In this document: piece after piece, positions 1-8,654 of the stretch
How positions within the stretch are numbered: position 1 is the stretch's first letter
Layout: each line of letters starts with the position of its first letter
Source: Duganella sp. 1411
Lineage (GTDB): Bacteria > Pseudomonadota > Gammaproteobacteria > Burkholderiales > Burkholderiaceae_D
DNA: 64,000 bases
Assembly (NCBI RefSeq): GCF_017833525.1
Contig: NZ_JAFICD010000001.1
Span: 1,736,001-1,800,000 of the forward strand
Reading direction: 5' to 3'
Notes under the pieces: model-generated
What the model was told of the DNA's origin: nothing
Databases searched by the model: none
What the model saw: only the letters and a program-made list of their open reading frames with translations
Position numbers and translations under genes: made by a program

Positions 1-65
1 GTCGAATTCGTCACCGCCACCGCCGTCCCTGTATTAAATCCGCCTTAACCTGCGCACGATACTCA

Positions 66-95
66 TTGACAATTTTCCGGCCAACGCGCTATGGT
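66..95 (+). promoter_or_regulatory. candidate sigma-70 promoter
   Basis: A perfect -35 hexamer TTGACA (66-71) is followed after 18 bases by TATGGT (90-95) in the 178-base stretch ahead of the DUF885 gene, which starts at 179. The rest of 1-178 shows no gene. Position and direction fit transcription of the downstream gene. This is inferred from sequence only. Confidence 0.4.
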
Positions 96-178
96 CAGCG
101 TCGCGCCGGCCGCGCGGCCGAAAAATTCCCGCGCCACGCGCCCCGGCCAGCATTACCAACGAACAATAAAAGGATGTC

Positions 179-2062
179 ATGAGCAACAAGTCCCAGAATT
201 TCACCCGCCGCGACCTGCTGCTGTCCGCCCTTTCCGCCACTGCCGTGGGGGTGCTGCCCGCGCTGCCGGGCCTGGCACGGGCGCAAAGCGCCCAGGCCGC
301 ACCGACCGCCGCCGACGCCGGCTTCGCCAAGCTGCTCGACAACTTCGCCGAGGAGATCCTGCGCCTGTCGCCCAGCTCCGCCACCGCGCTGGGGCTCGAC
401 AAGGGCGAGCGCGCCGCCCTCAAGTCGCAGCTGGAGAACGTCAGCCGCGCCGGCGACGCCGCCTGGGCCGGCCAGGTCAAATCAATGCTCAAGCGCCTGT
501 CCGGCGTCGACCGCGCCCAGCTCGGCGCCGACGCGCAAATCCGCTACGACACCATCCGCTACGCCGCCAACGAGGGCCTGGAGGGCTTGCGCTTCTCGTA
601 CGGCGGCGCCGCCGCCGGCTTCAACGGCGGCACGTCGCCCTTCCCCGTCACCCAGCAGGACGGCGCGCTGACCCGCGTGCCGGAGTTCCTGCACTCGCAG
701 CACCAGATCGCCAACGCCGCCGACGCCGAGGCCTACCTCGAGCGCGTGACCGGCATGGCGCGCATGCTGGACCAGGAAAGCGCCCGCATCGCCAACCAGG
801 CCAGCCGCGGCATCCTGCCGCCCAATTTCATCGCCCGCACCGCGCTGGGGCAGATGCAGGACTACCGCAAGACCGCCGTCGCCCAGCAAAAGCTGGTCAC
901 CTCGCTGACCGAGCGCACCCAGAAACTGGGCCTGGCCGGCGACTGGAACGCGCGCGTCACGCAGTTGGTCGAAACCCAGGTCTACCCGGCGCTGGAGCGC
1001 CAGATCGCCACCTACACCAAGGCCACGGCCAAGGCCACCGACGTCGCCGGCGTGCACCGCCTGCCCGATGGCGCGGCCTACTACGAGTGGGCGCTGCGCC
1101 TGGGCACCTCGACCAACCTGAGTCCGCGCGAGGTGCACACCATCGGCCTGGAGCAGAACAAGATGCTGCAGTCGCGCATCGACGCCATCCTCAAGGCCCA
1201 AGGCATCACGCAGGGCACCGTCGGCGCGCGCCTGCTGTCGCTGTCGAAGGACCCGAAACGCTTCTACGCCGACAACGACAAGGGCCGCGACGAGCTGATC
1301 GCCTACTGCAACGACCGCATCGACGCCGTGCGCGCGCTGATGCCCAAGATCTCCAACATGAGCCTGAAGGCGCCGCTGGAGGTGCGCCGCGTGCCGGTCG
1401 ACATCGAGGCCGGCGCGCCGCTCGGCTACATGAACTTCGCCTCACTGGACGGCTCGCGCCCGGCGATCTATTACATCAACCTGAAGTCGACCACCTTGTG
1501 GCCGAAGTCCGAGATCGCCACCCTGACCGCGCACGAGGGCTTGCCGGGCCACGCCTGGCAAGGCGCCTACCTGGCCGAGCACCACGACGAGCTGCCGCTG
1601 ATCTCCTCGCTGATGGGTTTTAACGCCTTCGTCGAGGGCTGGGCGCTGTACGCCGAGCAGCTGGTCGACGAGTTCGGCCTGTACGTCAACGATCCGTACA
1701 GCCAGATCGGCTACCTGCAGGCGCAGCAGTTCCGCGCCTGCCGCCTGGTGGTCGACACCGGCATGCACGCGATGAAGTGGACGCGCGAGCAGGCGATCCG
1801 CTTCCTGGTCGAGAGCACCGGCCGCGGCGAGCAGGCGATGACCAGCGAGATCGACCGCTACACGGTGTCGCCGGGCCAGGCCTGCGGCTACAAGGTGGGC
1901 CACAACGAGATCCTGCGCCAGCGCGAACGCGCCAAGGCGGCGCTGGGCGCGCGCTTCGACCTGCCCGGCTTCAACGACGCGCTGGTGCAAAGCTGCGGCG
2001 TGCCGCTGACGGTGCTGCCGACCGTGATCGACCGCTACATCGCGGGCCTGAAAAAGGCCTGA
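179..2062 (+). CDS. DUF885 family protein, Tat-exported putative metallopeptidase
   Basis: This 627-residue protein belongs to the DUF885 family, whose members resemble zinc carboxypeptidases. The N-terminus has a twin-arginine signal (TRRDLLLSALSAT, residues about 9-21) followed by a hydrophobic stretch and an A-R-A cleavage region near residue 35, so export in folded form to the periplasm is likely. The family's HExxPGH-like motif is present as HEGLPGHAWQ near residue 452, as expected for metal binding. An AAAGGA ribosome site precedes the ATG. The DadA-like gene follows after 13 bases, so the two may be co-transcribed and might act together on peptides and amino acids. The substrate is unknown. 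Confidence 0.85.
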   Translation: MSNKSQNFTRRDLLLSALSATAVGVLPALPGLARAQSAQAAPTAADAGFAKLLDNFAEEILRLSPSSATALGLDKGERAALKSQLENVSRAGDAAWAGQVKSMLKRLSGVDRAQLGADAQIRYDTIRYAANEGLEGLRFSYGGAAAGFNGGTSPFPVTQQDGALTRVPEFLHSQHQIANAADAEAYLERVTGMARMLDQESARIANQASRGILPPNFIARTALGQMQDYRKTAVAQQKLVTSLTERTQKLGLAGDWNARVTQLVETQVYPALERQIATYTKATAKATDVAGVHRLPDGAAYYEWALRLGTSTNLSPREVHTIGLEQNKMLQSRIDAILKAQGITQGTVGARLLSLSKDPKRFYADNDKGRDELIAYCNDRIDAVRALMPKISNMSLKAPLEVRRVPVDIEAGAPLGYMNFASLDGSRPAIYYINLKSTTLWPKSEIATLTAHEGLPGHAWQGAYLAEHHDELPLISSLMGFNAFVEGWALYAEQLVDEFGLYVNDPYSQIGYLQAQQFRACRLVVDTGMHAMKWTREQAIRFLVESTGRGEQAMTSEIDRYTVSPGQACGYKVGHNEILRQRERAKAALGARFDLPGFNDALVQSCGVPLTVLPTVIDRYIAGLKKA

Positions 2063-2075
2063 TCCGGACCGCGCC

Positions 2076-3335
2076 ATGAAGACCATCGCAGTCATCGGCG
2101 GCGGCATCACCGGCGTCACCACCGCCTACGCGCTGGCCCGGCGCGGCCTGCGCGTGACCTTGCTCGAGCGCCACCGCTACCCGGCGATGGAGACCTCGTA
2201 CGCCAACGGCGGCCAGCTGTCGGCCTCCAACGCCGAGGTGTGGAACCACCGCGCCACCGTGGCCAAAGGCTTGAAGTGGATGCTGCGCAAGGACGCGCCG
2301 CTGCTGCTGAACCCCAAACCGAGCTGGCACAAGCTGTCCTGGCTGGCGCAGTTCATCGCCGCCATGCCGGACTACCGCGACAACACCATCGCCATCGCCC
2401 GGCTGGCGGTGGCCGCGCGCGAGCATCTGTTCAGCTGGGCCGAGCAGGAGCGCATCGACTTCGACCTCAAACGCGCCGGCATCCTGCACATCTACCGCGA
2501 CCGCGCCGACTTCGAGCACGGCGAGCGCGTCTCGCTGCTGCTGGCGCAGGGCGGCGTGCGGCGGCGCAGCGTCACCCCGGAGGAGATGCGCGCGATCGAG
2601 CCGACCCTGGCCGGCCAGTACCACGCCGGCCACTACACCGACAGCGACAGCTCCGGCGACATCCACAAATTCACCACCGGGCTGGCGCAGGCGGCGCAGC
2701 GGCTCGGCGTGCAAACGCGCTTCGGCCAGCAGGTGGTGGGCCTGAGCGCGGACGCGCGCGGCGCCTGCGTCACCGTGCTGCGCGACGGCGTGGCCGACAT
2801 CGGCGTCTACGACGGCGTGGTGGTGTGCGCCGGCACCGCCAGCCGCGCGCTGGCGGCCATGGTCGGCGACCGCGTCAACGTCTACCCGGTCAAGGGCTAT
2901 TCGATCACGGTGCGCCTGGACGACGACGCCAGCCGCGCCGCCGCGCCCACCGTCAGCCTGGAGGACGACGCCGCCAAGCTGGTCGCCAGCCGGCTCGGCG
3001 ACGACCGCTTCCGCGTCGCCGGCACGGCCGAATTCAACGGTTTCAACCGCGACATCCGCGCCGACCGCATCGCCCCGCTGGTCGAATGGGTGCGGCAGCA
3101 CTTCCCCGGCGTCTGCACGCGCGACATCACGCCGTGGGCCGGGCTGCGGCCGATGATGCCCAACCTGATGCCGCGCGTCGGCCGCGGCAAGATTCCTTGC
3201 GTCTTCTACAACACCGGCCACGGCCACCTGGGCTGGACCTTGTCGGCCGCCACGGCCGACCTGATCGCCGCCACGGTGGAGACCAATCTGCGCTCTGTGG
3301 CGCAGCGCACCGCCGTCCCCTTGAAAATGGCCTAA
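2076..3335 (+). CDS. D-amino acid dehydrogenase-like FAD oxidoreductase
   Basis: This 419-residue flavoprotein is of the DadA/DAO family. The N-terminal dinucleotide-binding motif IGGGITGVTTAYALARRG (residues about 6-23) binds FAD, with the acidic end of the fold in LLERH. A C-terminal flavin-contact segment reads NTGHGHLGWTLS, and the length matches DadA enzymes (about 410-435). DadA oxidises D-amino acids to 2-oxo acids and passes electrons to the respiratory chain at the inner membrane face. The exact substrate of this paralogue is not clear. It sits 13 bases after the DUF885 gene. A related deaminating oxidoreductase is the main alternative. Confidence 0.82.
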   Translation: MKTIAVIGGGITGVTTAYALARRGLRVTLLERHRYPAMETSYANGGQLSASNAEVWNHRATVAKGLKWMLRKDAPLLLNPKPSWHKLSWLAQFIAAMPDYRDNTIAIARLAVAAREHLFSWAEQERIDFDLKRAGILHIYRDRADFEHGERVSLLLAQGGVRRRSVTPEEMRAIEPTLAGQYHAGHYTDSDSSGDIHKFTTGLAQAAQRLGVQTRFGQQVVGLSADARGACVTVLRDGVADIGVYDGVVVCAGTASRALAAMVGDRVNVYPVKGYSITVRLDDDASRAAAPTVSLEDDAAKLVASRLGDDRFRVAGTAEFNGFNRDIRADRIAPLVEWVRQHFPGVCTRDITPWAGLRPMMPNLMPRVGRGKIPCVFYNTGHGHLGWTLSAATADLIAATVETNLRSVAQRTAVPLKMA

Positions 3336-3376
3336 ACTGCCATCATTATCAGAGTAGTTCCAACTGGAGATCGACC

Positions 3377-4333
3377 ATGAAGGCAAAATCCTTAGCAAGC
3401 ATCACCCTGCTGGCCGGCGCGATGGCGCTGGCGGCCCCGGTCTTTGCGGCTGCTCCCACCATCCACGAAGTCTACGTCGCCGCCGAGGCGGGCAAGTTCG
3501 ACGAGGCGCAGACGATGATGGACCAAGTGCTCAAGGAGCACCCGAACAGCGCCAAAGCGCACTTTGTCGAAGCCGAACTGCTGGCCAAGCAAGGCAAGTT
3601 CGCGGCTGCGCAAAAGTCGCTCGCCACGGCGGAAAAACTGTCGCCGGGCCTGCCCAAGGTCGATCCCGCGGCCGTGAGCAAGCTGCGCGCCGTGCTGGCC
3701 CAGGGCGAAGCCAAGCCCAAGGCCAACTATTCGCAGCAAAAGCCGGCGGCCGACCGGACCAGCTATAACAACGGCGGCTACGCCAACGGCGCCGGCGCCG
3801 GCACGAGCAGCGGCGCGGGCGGCGGCATCCCCTGGGGCACGATCCTGCTGATGGGCGGCCTGCTGGTGGGCTTCATCTTCATCGCCTCGCGCTTCATGTC
3901 GCGCCGCCAGCAACAGCAGGGCGGCCTGGGCGGCGGCTACAACCAGGGCAACCAGGGCTTCAACCCGGGCGGCACGCCACCGGGCTATCCTCCCGGCGGC
4001 GGCTATCCGCAGCAGGGTTATGGTCCCGGCTACGGCCAGCAGCCGCAGGGTAACGGCATGGGTTCGCGCATCATGGGCGGCCTCGCCACCGGCGCGGCGC
4101 TGGGCGCGGGCCTGGTGGCCGGCGAAGCGATCGCGCGCCAGTTCACGGGCGGGCATGACAACGGCGGCAACGCGGCCAACGACCAGGGACGCAACGACAT
4201 CGTGTACGACGACCCATCGCGCAGCAACATCGTGCAAGGCGACGACATGGGCGGCAACGACTTTGGCGTCAGCGGCGGCTGGGACGATTCGGGTGGCGGC
4301 GACAGCGGCGGTGGCGGCGACGAGTGGAATTAA
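3377..4333 (+). CDS. secreted/membrane protein with TPR-like region and Gly-rich tail
   Basis: This 318-residue protein has a signal peptide ending near AAPVFA-A (residue 25). A helical stretch with TPR-like spacing (residues about 30-95) is followed by a low-complexity linker, one membrane segment (GTILLMGGLLVGFIFIASRF, about 153-172) and a long Gly/Pro/Tyr/Gln-rich region. A small Gly/Ala helix (about 235-255) then leads into an Asp/Gly/Ser-rich tail ending in DEWN. The ATG at 3377 is preceded by CTGGAG and directly begins the signal peptide; the reading frame is open far upstream but without coding character. The architecture recalls Tim44/TPR-like envelope proteins. No function is assigned. 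Confidence 0.75.
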   Translation: MKAKSLASITLLAGAMALAAPVFAAAPTIHEVYVAAEAGKFDEAQTMMDQVLKEHPNSAKAHFVEAELLAKQGKFAAAQKSLATAEKLSPGLPKVDPAAVSKLRAVLAQGEAKPKANYSQQKPAADRTSYNNGGYANGAGAGTSSGAGGGIPWGTILLMGGLLVGFIFIASRFMSRRQQQQGGLGGGYNQGNQGFNPGGTPPGYPPGGGYPQQGYGPGYGQQPQGNGMGSRIMGGLATGAALGAGLVAGEAIARQFTGGHDNGGNAANDQGRNDIVYDDPSRSNIVQGDDMGGNDFGVSGGWDDSGGGDSGGGGDEWN

Positions 4334-4355
4334 TCACGCCAACGCGGCACGCTTG

Positions 4356-4433
4356 AACCCGCACGGCGGCATGCCCGGGGTCGGACCCCGCGGGTCGACG
4401 GGGACGCCGAGTCCCGGATCAGCCCTGCGGGTT
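4356..4433. repeat. GC-rich structured intergenic element
   Basis: This 78-base intergenic block is bounded by a perfect 8-base inverted repeat, AACCCGCA (4356-4363) and TGCGGGTT (4426-4433). Inside are a near-palindrome GGGGTCGGACCCC (4377-4389) and a hairpin GGGAC-GCCGA-GTCCC (4401-4415). It lies between convergent genes (stops at 4333 and 4446). It may act as a bidirectional terminator without a U-tract or be a dispersed structured repeat; no second copy was noticed in this window. Confidence 0.5.
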
Positions 4434-4445
4434 TGACGTCAACAA

Positions 4446-5420
4446 TCAATCACCCAACGGCACGGGCCTCGCCACCCCGGCCGCCTCCATGGCCACATCC
4501 CAATACGGCGGATCGCCGAAATACTCCCGCAAATGATTAATCAGCAGGTGCGACTTGGCCTGATTCGAGCGCCCCGGCATATGCACCGCGTGCACCGCCG
4601 ATTCGGCCGGATCGTGCCGGGCCGCCGCCGCGCCCCGTGACAGCGGCGCCATCGGAAACACCGGCACCAGCTTGCCCGCCACGATCGCCTCGCTGACCAT
4701 CCAGTTAGCCAGATGCACCAGCCCCGCCCCGGCGATCGCCGCGTGCATCAAGGTATCGGTATCGTCGCAGCGCAGCGCGCTTTTCACATCCAGCGGCTGG
4801 TTGTGATTGACGCCGTCGAAGCGCCACCACGCGCGCGGCGACTTGCCCACCATCGACAGACACTGATGATTGAGCAAATCCTCCGGCGTGGCCGGCCAGC
4901 CATGCCGCGCCAGATACGCCGGACTGGCGCTGACCACGCGGTTTTGCGGCGCCAACCGGGTCGCCACCAGATCGCCGTCGGGCAGCACGCCGGCGCGCAC
5001 CGCCACGTCGACCCGGCGCGAGGCCAGGTCGACGACATTGTCGCTGACGTGCAAATCCACCTGCAGGCGCGGATAGCGCCGCAAAAACGTCGCGATGGCC
5101 GGCGCCACGTGCAGCCGGCCGAAGCCGGCCGGCGCGGTGACGGTCAGCAGGCCGCGCGGCTCGCTTTCGGTCTCCTGCACGGCCGCCTGCCCTTCGGCCA
5201 GCTCGGCCAGGATATTGCGCGCGCGCGGCAAAAAGCGTTCGCCGGCGTCGGTCAGCACCACGTGGCGCGAGCTGCGCACCAGCAGCCGCGCGCCCAGCTG
5301 CGCCTCCAGCGCGTCGAGCTTGCGCGACACCGACGACACCGCCATCTCCAGCTGCACCGCCGCGCGCGACAGGCTGCGCTGTTCCACCACCGCGATCAGG
5401 CAATGCAAGGCATCGATCAT
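4446..5420 (-). CDS. LysR-family transcriptional regulator
   Basis: This 324-residue LysR-type regulator has an N-terminal winged helix-turn-helix (residues about 1-60, motif QRSLSRAAVQLEMAVSSVSR) and a periplasmic-binding-like effector domain (about 90-300). The start at 5420 is chosen because it begins the family's usual N-terminus and is preceded by GGAGAAATGG; the frame stays open upstream to 5531, but that extra peptide lacks family character. The target gene is not obvious: the neighbours are a convergent Gly-rich protein and a divergent response regulator 183 bases away, which would be the conventional candidate target. Confidence 0.9.
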   Translation of the reverse strand: MIDALHCLIAVVEQRSLSRAAVQLEMAVSSVSRKLDALEAQLGARLLVRSSRHVVLTDAGERFLPRARNILAELAEGQAAVQETESEPRGLLTVTAPAGFGRLHVAPAIATFLRRYPRLQVDLHVSDNVVDLASRRVDVAVRAGVLPDGDLVATRLAPQNRVVSASPAYLARHGWPATPEDLLNHQCLSMVGKSPRAWWRFDGVNHNQPLDVKSALRCDDTDTLMHAAIAGAGLVHLANWMVSEAIVAGKLVPVFPMAPLSRGAAAARHDPAESAVHAVHMPGRSNQAKSHLLINHLREYFGDPPYWDVAMEAAGVARPVPLGD

Positions 5421-5603
5421 CCATTTCTCCCCAGGCCGGCCCCTTTGCGGAAAGCGCAAAATGCATTTGCCGGAACGGCTATTGTGCCATTTTTTGCTAA
5501 AGTGCATACTTTGTGTTGCATTGCACACCACAATCGCAAGCCTTGGGCGACATCGCCCAAATCCCTAGACATTCCTGTTTTTGGAAGATCGCATCCCTAC
5601 GAC

Positions 5604-6242
5604 ATGGAACCGAGCACCGCACCCCGCCCCATCACCGTCCTGGTCGTCGACGACCATCCGCTGCTGCGCGCCGGCCTCGGCGAGGCCATCTCCAGCCAAG
5701 ACGACATGCGCCTGGTCGGCGAGGCCAACAACGGCCGCGAAGCGGTCGAACGCTACGACGCGCTGCGCCCGGACGTGACCATCATGGACATCGCCATGCC
5801 CGAGATGTGCGGCGTGACGGCGCTGCAGCACATCCGCCGCGAGCACGGCGGCGCGCGCATCATCATGCTGACCACCTACAAGGGCGACGCCCAGATCCTG
5901 CGCGCCGTGCAGGGCGGCGCCAGCGGCTTCCTGCTCAAGAGCACGCTGCGGCGCGAATTGCTCGACACGGTGCGCGGCGTGCACATGGGCCAGCGCCGCA
6001 TTCCGCCGGAAATCGCGATGGAACTGGCGCAGCACATGGGCCAGGGGCCGCTCAGTCCGCGCGAGATGGAGGTGCTCAATCACGCCGCCGGCGGCAATTC
6101 GAACCGGCGCATCGCCGAACACCTGTCGATTTCCGAGGAAACCGTTAAGGCCCACATGAAAAACGTGCTGGCCAAACTGGCCGCCAACGACCGCACCCAC
6201 GCGGTCACGATCGCCCTCAAGCGCGGCATCATCACGATATAA
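5604..6242 (+). CDS. NarL/FixJ-type response regulator
   Basis: This 212-residue two-component regulator has an N-terminal receiver domain. The acidic pocket is in VLVVDDHPLLRAGL (DD at about 12-13), the phosphoacceptor Asp in DVTIMDIAMPEM and the conserved Lys in FLLKST. A LuxR-type helix-turn-helix follows (LSPREMEVL to ISEETVKAHMKNVLAKL, about 150-205). No histidine kinase is adjacent. The last 11 bases overlap the convergent 3' end of the EIIC/EAL gene, so the two transcripts overlap. The start at 5604 begins the domain directly. The 183-base gap upstream is shared with the divergent LysR gene. Confidence 0.9.
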   Translation: MEPSTAPRPITVLVVDDHPLLRAGLGEAISSQDDMRLVGEANNGREAVERYDALRPDVTIMDIAMPEMCGVTALQHIRREHGGARIIMLTTYKGDAQILRAVQGGASGFLLKSTLRRELLDTVRGVHMGQRRIPPEIAMELAQHMGQGPLSPREMEVLNHAAGGNSNRRIAEHLSISEETVKAHMKNVLAKLAANDRTHAVTIALKRGIITI

Positions 6243-8340
6243 GGCCGCTTTCCCTGCGGCTGGCCGCCGCGCCCGCGCCCGCGCCCAGCAGGTACTCGGC
6301 GCAGGCGGCGGCCGGCAATGGCGCGCTGTACAAATAGCCCTGGAAAACGCCGCAGCCCAGCGCCGCCAGCGTGTCGCGCTGCTCGGCGGTCTCGACGAAC
6401 TCGGCCACCACCTCCACCTGCCGCGTGCGCCCCAGCGTGGCGATGGTGTGGATGATGTCGCGGCTGATCGGATTGGTGAGCACGTCGCGCGTGAGCGAGC
6501 CGTCGATCTTGAGCGAGTGGATCGAAAAGCGCCGCATGTGCAGCAGCGACGAATAGCCCATGCCGAAATCGTCCATCGCCAGCGACACGCCCATGGCGAC
6601 GATCAGCGCCAGGTTCTGGTCCACCACCTGGCGCACCGGGATGGCCTGGCTCTCGGTGATCTCCAGTTCGATCTCGCCCGGCGTCAGGCCGTAGCGCTCC
6701 AGGCAGCGCGCCAGCAGCGCCGGCAGCAGCGGGTCGTCGAGCTGCAGCGGCGAGACGTTGATCGCCATCGTGATATGCGACAGCCCGAGCGCGTTCCACT
6801 GCGCCTTGCGCGCGCACGCCTCCTCCATCACCCAGGCGCCCAGCGCGCGGATCACGCCGCCCTCCTCGGCCAAGGTGACGGCGACATCGGCGCGCACCGC
6901 GCCATGGCGCGCGTGGCGCCAGCGCAGCAGCGCCTCGACGCCGACGGCCACGCCGCGATGATCGTGCTTGGGCTGGAACGCCAGCGTCAACGCGGCGGTG
7001 CCGAGGTCGCGCGTGAGCGCGGCCAGCAGGCCGCGGGCCACCAGTCCCAGCTCGCCATGGAGCGGCACCGACTGCGTCTGCGGCCGCCCCTCGGTGGCGA
7101 TGGCGTTGACCGTGGCGTGGAAGGCGGCGCTTTGCGCGCGCACGCGGCGGGCCTCGGCGCGGCGCACGAACGGCAGGTAGATCAGCGTGCTGACCAGCAG
7201 GCCGAGCACCTGCAGCGCCGGGCCGCGCCAGCTGCCGGTGAGCAGATAGCCCGACAGCAGCGGCGGCGTGGTCCACGGCACCTGCACGTCGAGCAGCGGC
7301 AGCAGCCCGGCGTGGACGGCGGTCAGCGCGATCAGCGTCATGACCAGCGGCGCCAGCACGAAGGGCCACAGGAACAGCGGGTTGAGCGCGATCGGCAGCC
7401 CGAAGATCAGCAGCTCGTTGATATTGAACAGCGACGGCAGCACCGACACGGCGGCCAAACGCCGGAACGGCCCCTCGCGCGCGACGATGAACAGCGCCAG
7501 CGTCAGGCCCAGCGTGGCGCCGGCGCCGCCGATCATGCCGAAAGTGCCCAGCAGCGGGTGCCACCCCAGCACCGGATTATAGGCGGCGCCGCCGGCGCCG
7601 AACAACGCCTGCGCCTGCTGCTCCAGCACCATGTTGCCGTGTATGCCGACGAACCACAGCAGATGGCTGGCCACCACCGCCGCCGTGCAAAGCGACCAGT
7701 CGGCGTCGATCCAGCCATGGACCGTCGGCGGCAGCGCCGCCAGCCAGCGCACCCCGGGCGCCGGCAGGGTCTTGGCGGCCTCGACACCCAATATGACGCC
7801 GATGCCGAGGACGACCAACGGCGGCGTCATGCGGATGGCGGCGTAAAACGTCGGATCGCAGTCGTGGTCGGGCTTGACCCCGAAGATCCTCGTCAGCGGA
7901 CGCAGCAACTCGGGCGTGGCCAGTCCGACCAGCAGGCCCAGCAGCATGGAGTCGCGGCCCATGCCGGTCAGCGCAGGGGCGTTGCCGATCGTCAGGCACA
8001 GCATGAAGTTGACCAGCGCGGCCATGCCGACCGAGACCTCGGGCAGCGTCTCGTCGGACGGGCCGGCGCCGAGGCGGCGCGCCAGCCGGATGCCGACCAC
8101 CACCGCCAGCGCCAGCCCGAACACGCCGTAGGTCGCGTTGACGACAGCGTCCATGATGTCGCGCCATCCATCGCCCAAGAGGGCCGCCAGCACGCGTTGC
8201 ACCGCCGCGAACGGAGCATTGGCGAGCAGCGTCGCCGTCACGCCAAGGAAGGTCAGCGGCAGCAGCAGCACAAAGCTGTCGCGGACGGTGAGCGCCCACA
8301 GCGCCAGCCGGCGCCGGCAGCGCCTCGCCAGATTACGCAT
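6232..8340 (-). CDS. PTS EIIC-like membrane protein fused to an EAL (c-di-GMP phosphodiesterase) domain
   Basis: This protein has about 702 residues. The first 410 or so form a multi-helix membrane domain resembling the EIIC sugar channel of the lactose/cellobiose PTS group (for example GIHGNMVLEQQAQALFG and GMIGGAGATLGLTLALF). After a short linker comes an EAL domain with the signature residues EALLRWRH (about 469), ELEITES, MDDFGMGYSSL, KIDGS and QGYLYS, so c-di-GMP hydrolysis looks possible. The usual EGVET loop reads EFVET. No EIIA or EIIB domain was seen, so sugar sensing rather than PTS transport is a reasonable inference. The ATG at 8340 is chosen because it precedes the basic pre-membrane segment; an in-frame ATG at 8409 is possible, and neither has a clear ribosome site. 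Confidence 0.82.
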   Translation of the reverse strand: MRNLARRCRRRLALWALTVRDSFVLLLPLTFLGVTATLLANAPFAAVQRVLAALLGDGWRDIMDAVVNATYGVFGLALAVVVGIRLARRLGAGPSDETLPEVSVGMAALVNFMLCLTIGNAPALTGMGRDSMLLGLLVGLATPELLRPLTRIFGVKPDHDCDPTFYAAIRMTPPLVVLGIGVILGVEAAKTLPAPGVRWLAALPPTVHGWIDADWSLCTAAVVASHLLWFVGIHGNMVLEQQAQALFGAGGAAYNPVLGWHPLLGTFGMIGGAGATLGLTLALFIVAREGPFRRLAAVSVLPSLFNINELLIFGLPIALNPLFLWPFVLAPLVMTLIALTAVHAGLLPLLDVQVPWTTPPLLSGYLLTGSWRGPALQVLGLLVSTLIYLPFVRRAEARRVRAQSAAFHATVNAIATEGRPQTQSVPLHGELGLVARGLLAALTRDLGTAALTLAFQPKHDHRGVAVGVEALLRWRHARHGAVRADVAVTLAEEGGVIRALGAWVMEEACARKAQWNALGLSHITMAINVSPLQLDDPLLPALLARCLERYGLTPGEIELEITESQAIPVRQVVDQNLALIVAMGVSLAMDDFGMGYSSLLHMRRFSIHSLKIDGSLTRDVLTNPISRDIIHTIATLGRTRQVEVVAEFVETAEQRDTLAALGCGVFQGYLYSAPLPAAACAEYLLGAGAGAAASRRESGLIS

Positions 8341-8409
8341 GACGGCGCCACGTGCGAATCGACATTTGTATCCTTGGTTAGTATATCGAGACGTAACCCA
8401 AAGAAACAT

Positions 8410-8654
8410 AGATTACAAAATAATAATACCAAGGAACTTACCGTGGGAGTATCGGGCAATGCTGATAGCGGGGTAGGGTTTTCCCTAGCCGCCGAGGGTG
8501 GAAGTCGGATGGAGGAAGGTTGCGCCACAGTCGATGGCGACCCCGCCGGTCAAGGCTCGGCCCCCCCGTAGTGGCAGATGAATCCTGAGCGAAATCAACA
8601 ACAAGTATTTGAAACAATTCAATCTGGCTACTTCAACCGGATCGGAGATCGCTC
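8410..8654. other. AT-richer intergenic region without a clear gene
   Basis: This stretch separates the divergent EIIC/EAL and GH73 genes and is visibly less GC-rich than the rest of the window. It contains TAGGG-TTTT-CCCTA (8474-8487), a small dyad that could be an operator for the upstream region of the EIIC/EAL gene. A short reading frame opening at 8578 runs into the GH73 gene in another frame and has no recognisable character. Confidence 0.4.

Noticed and set aside
91..1623. Long open frame overlapping the DUF885 gene in another frame
   Set aside because: It is Arg/Pro/Ala-rich with no family character, as expected for a shadow frame in GC-rich DNA. The DUF885 frame has a Tat signal and metal motif.
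2240..3376. Upstream extension of the Gly-rich protein frame
   Set aside because: It overlaps the DadA-like gene entirely and is Arg-rich. The signal peptide at 3377 with a ribosome site marks the true start.
8474..8487. TAGGG-TTTT-CCCTA dyad as a terminator
   Set aside because: The stem is only five bases and no U-tract follows. It is better treated as a weak operator candidate.
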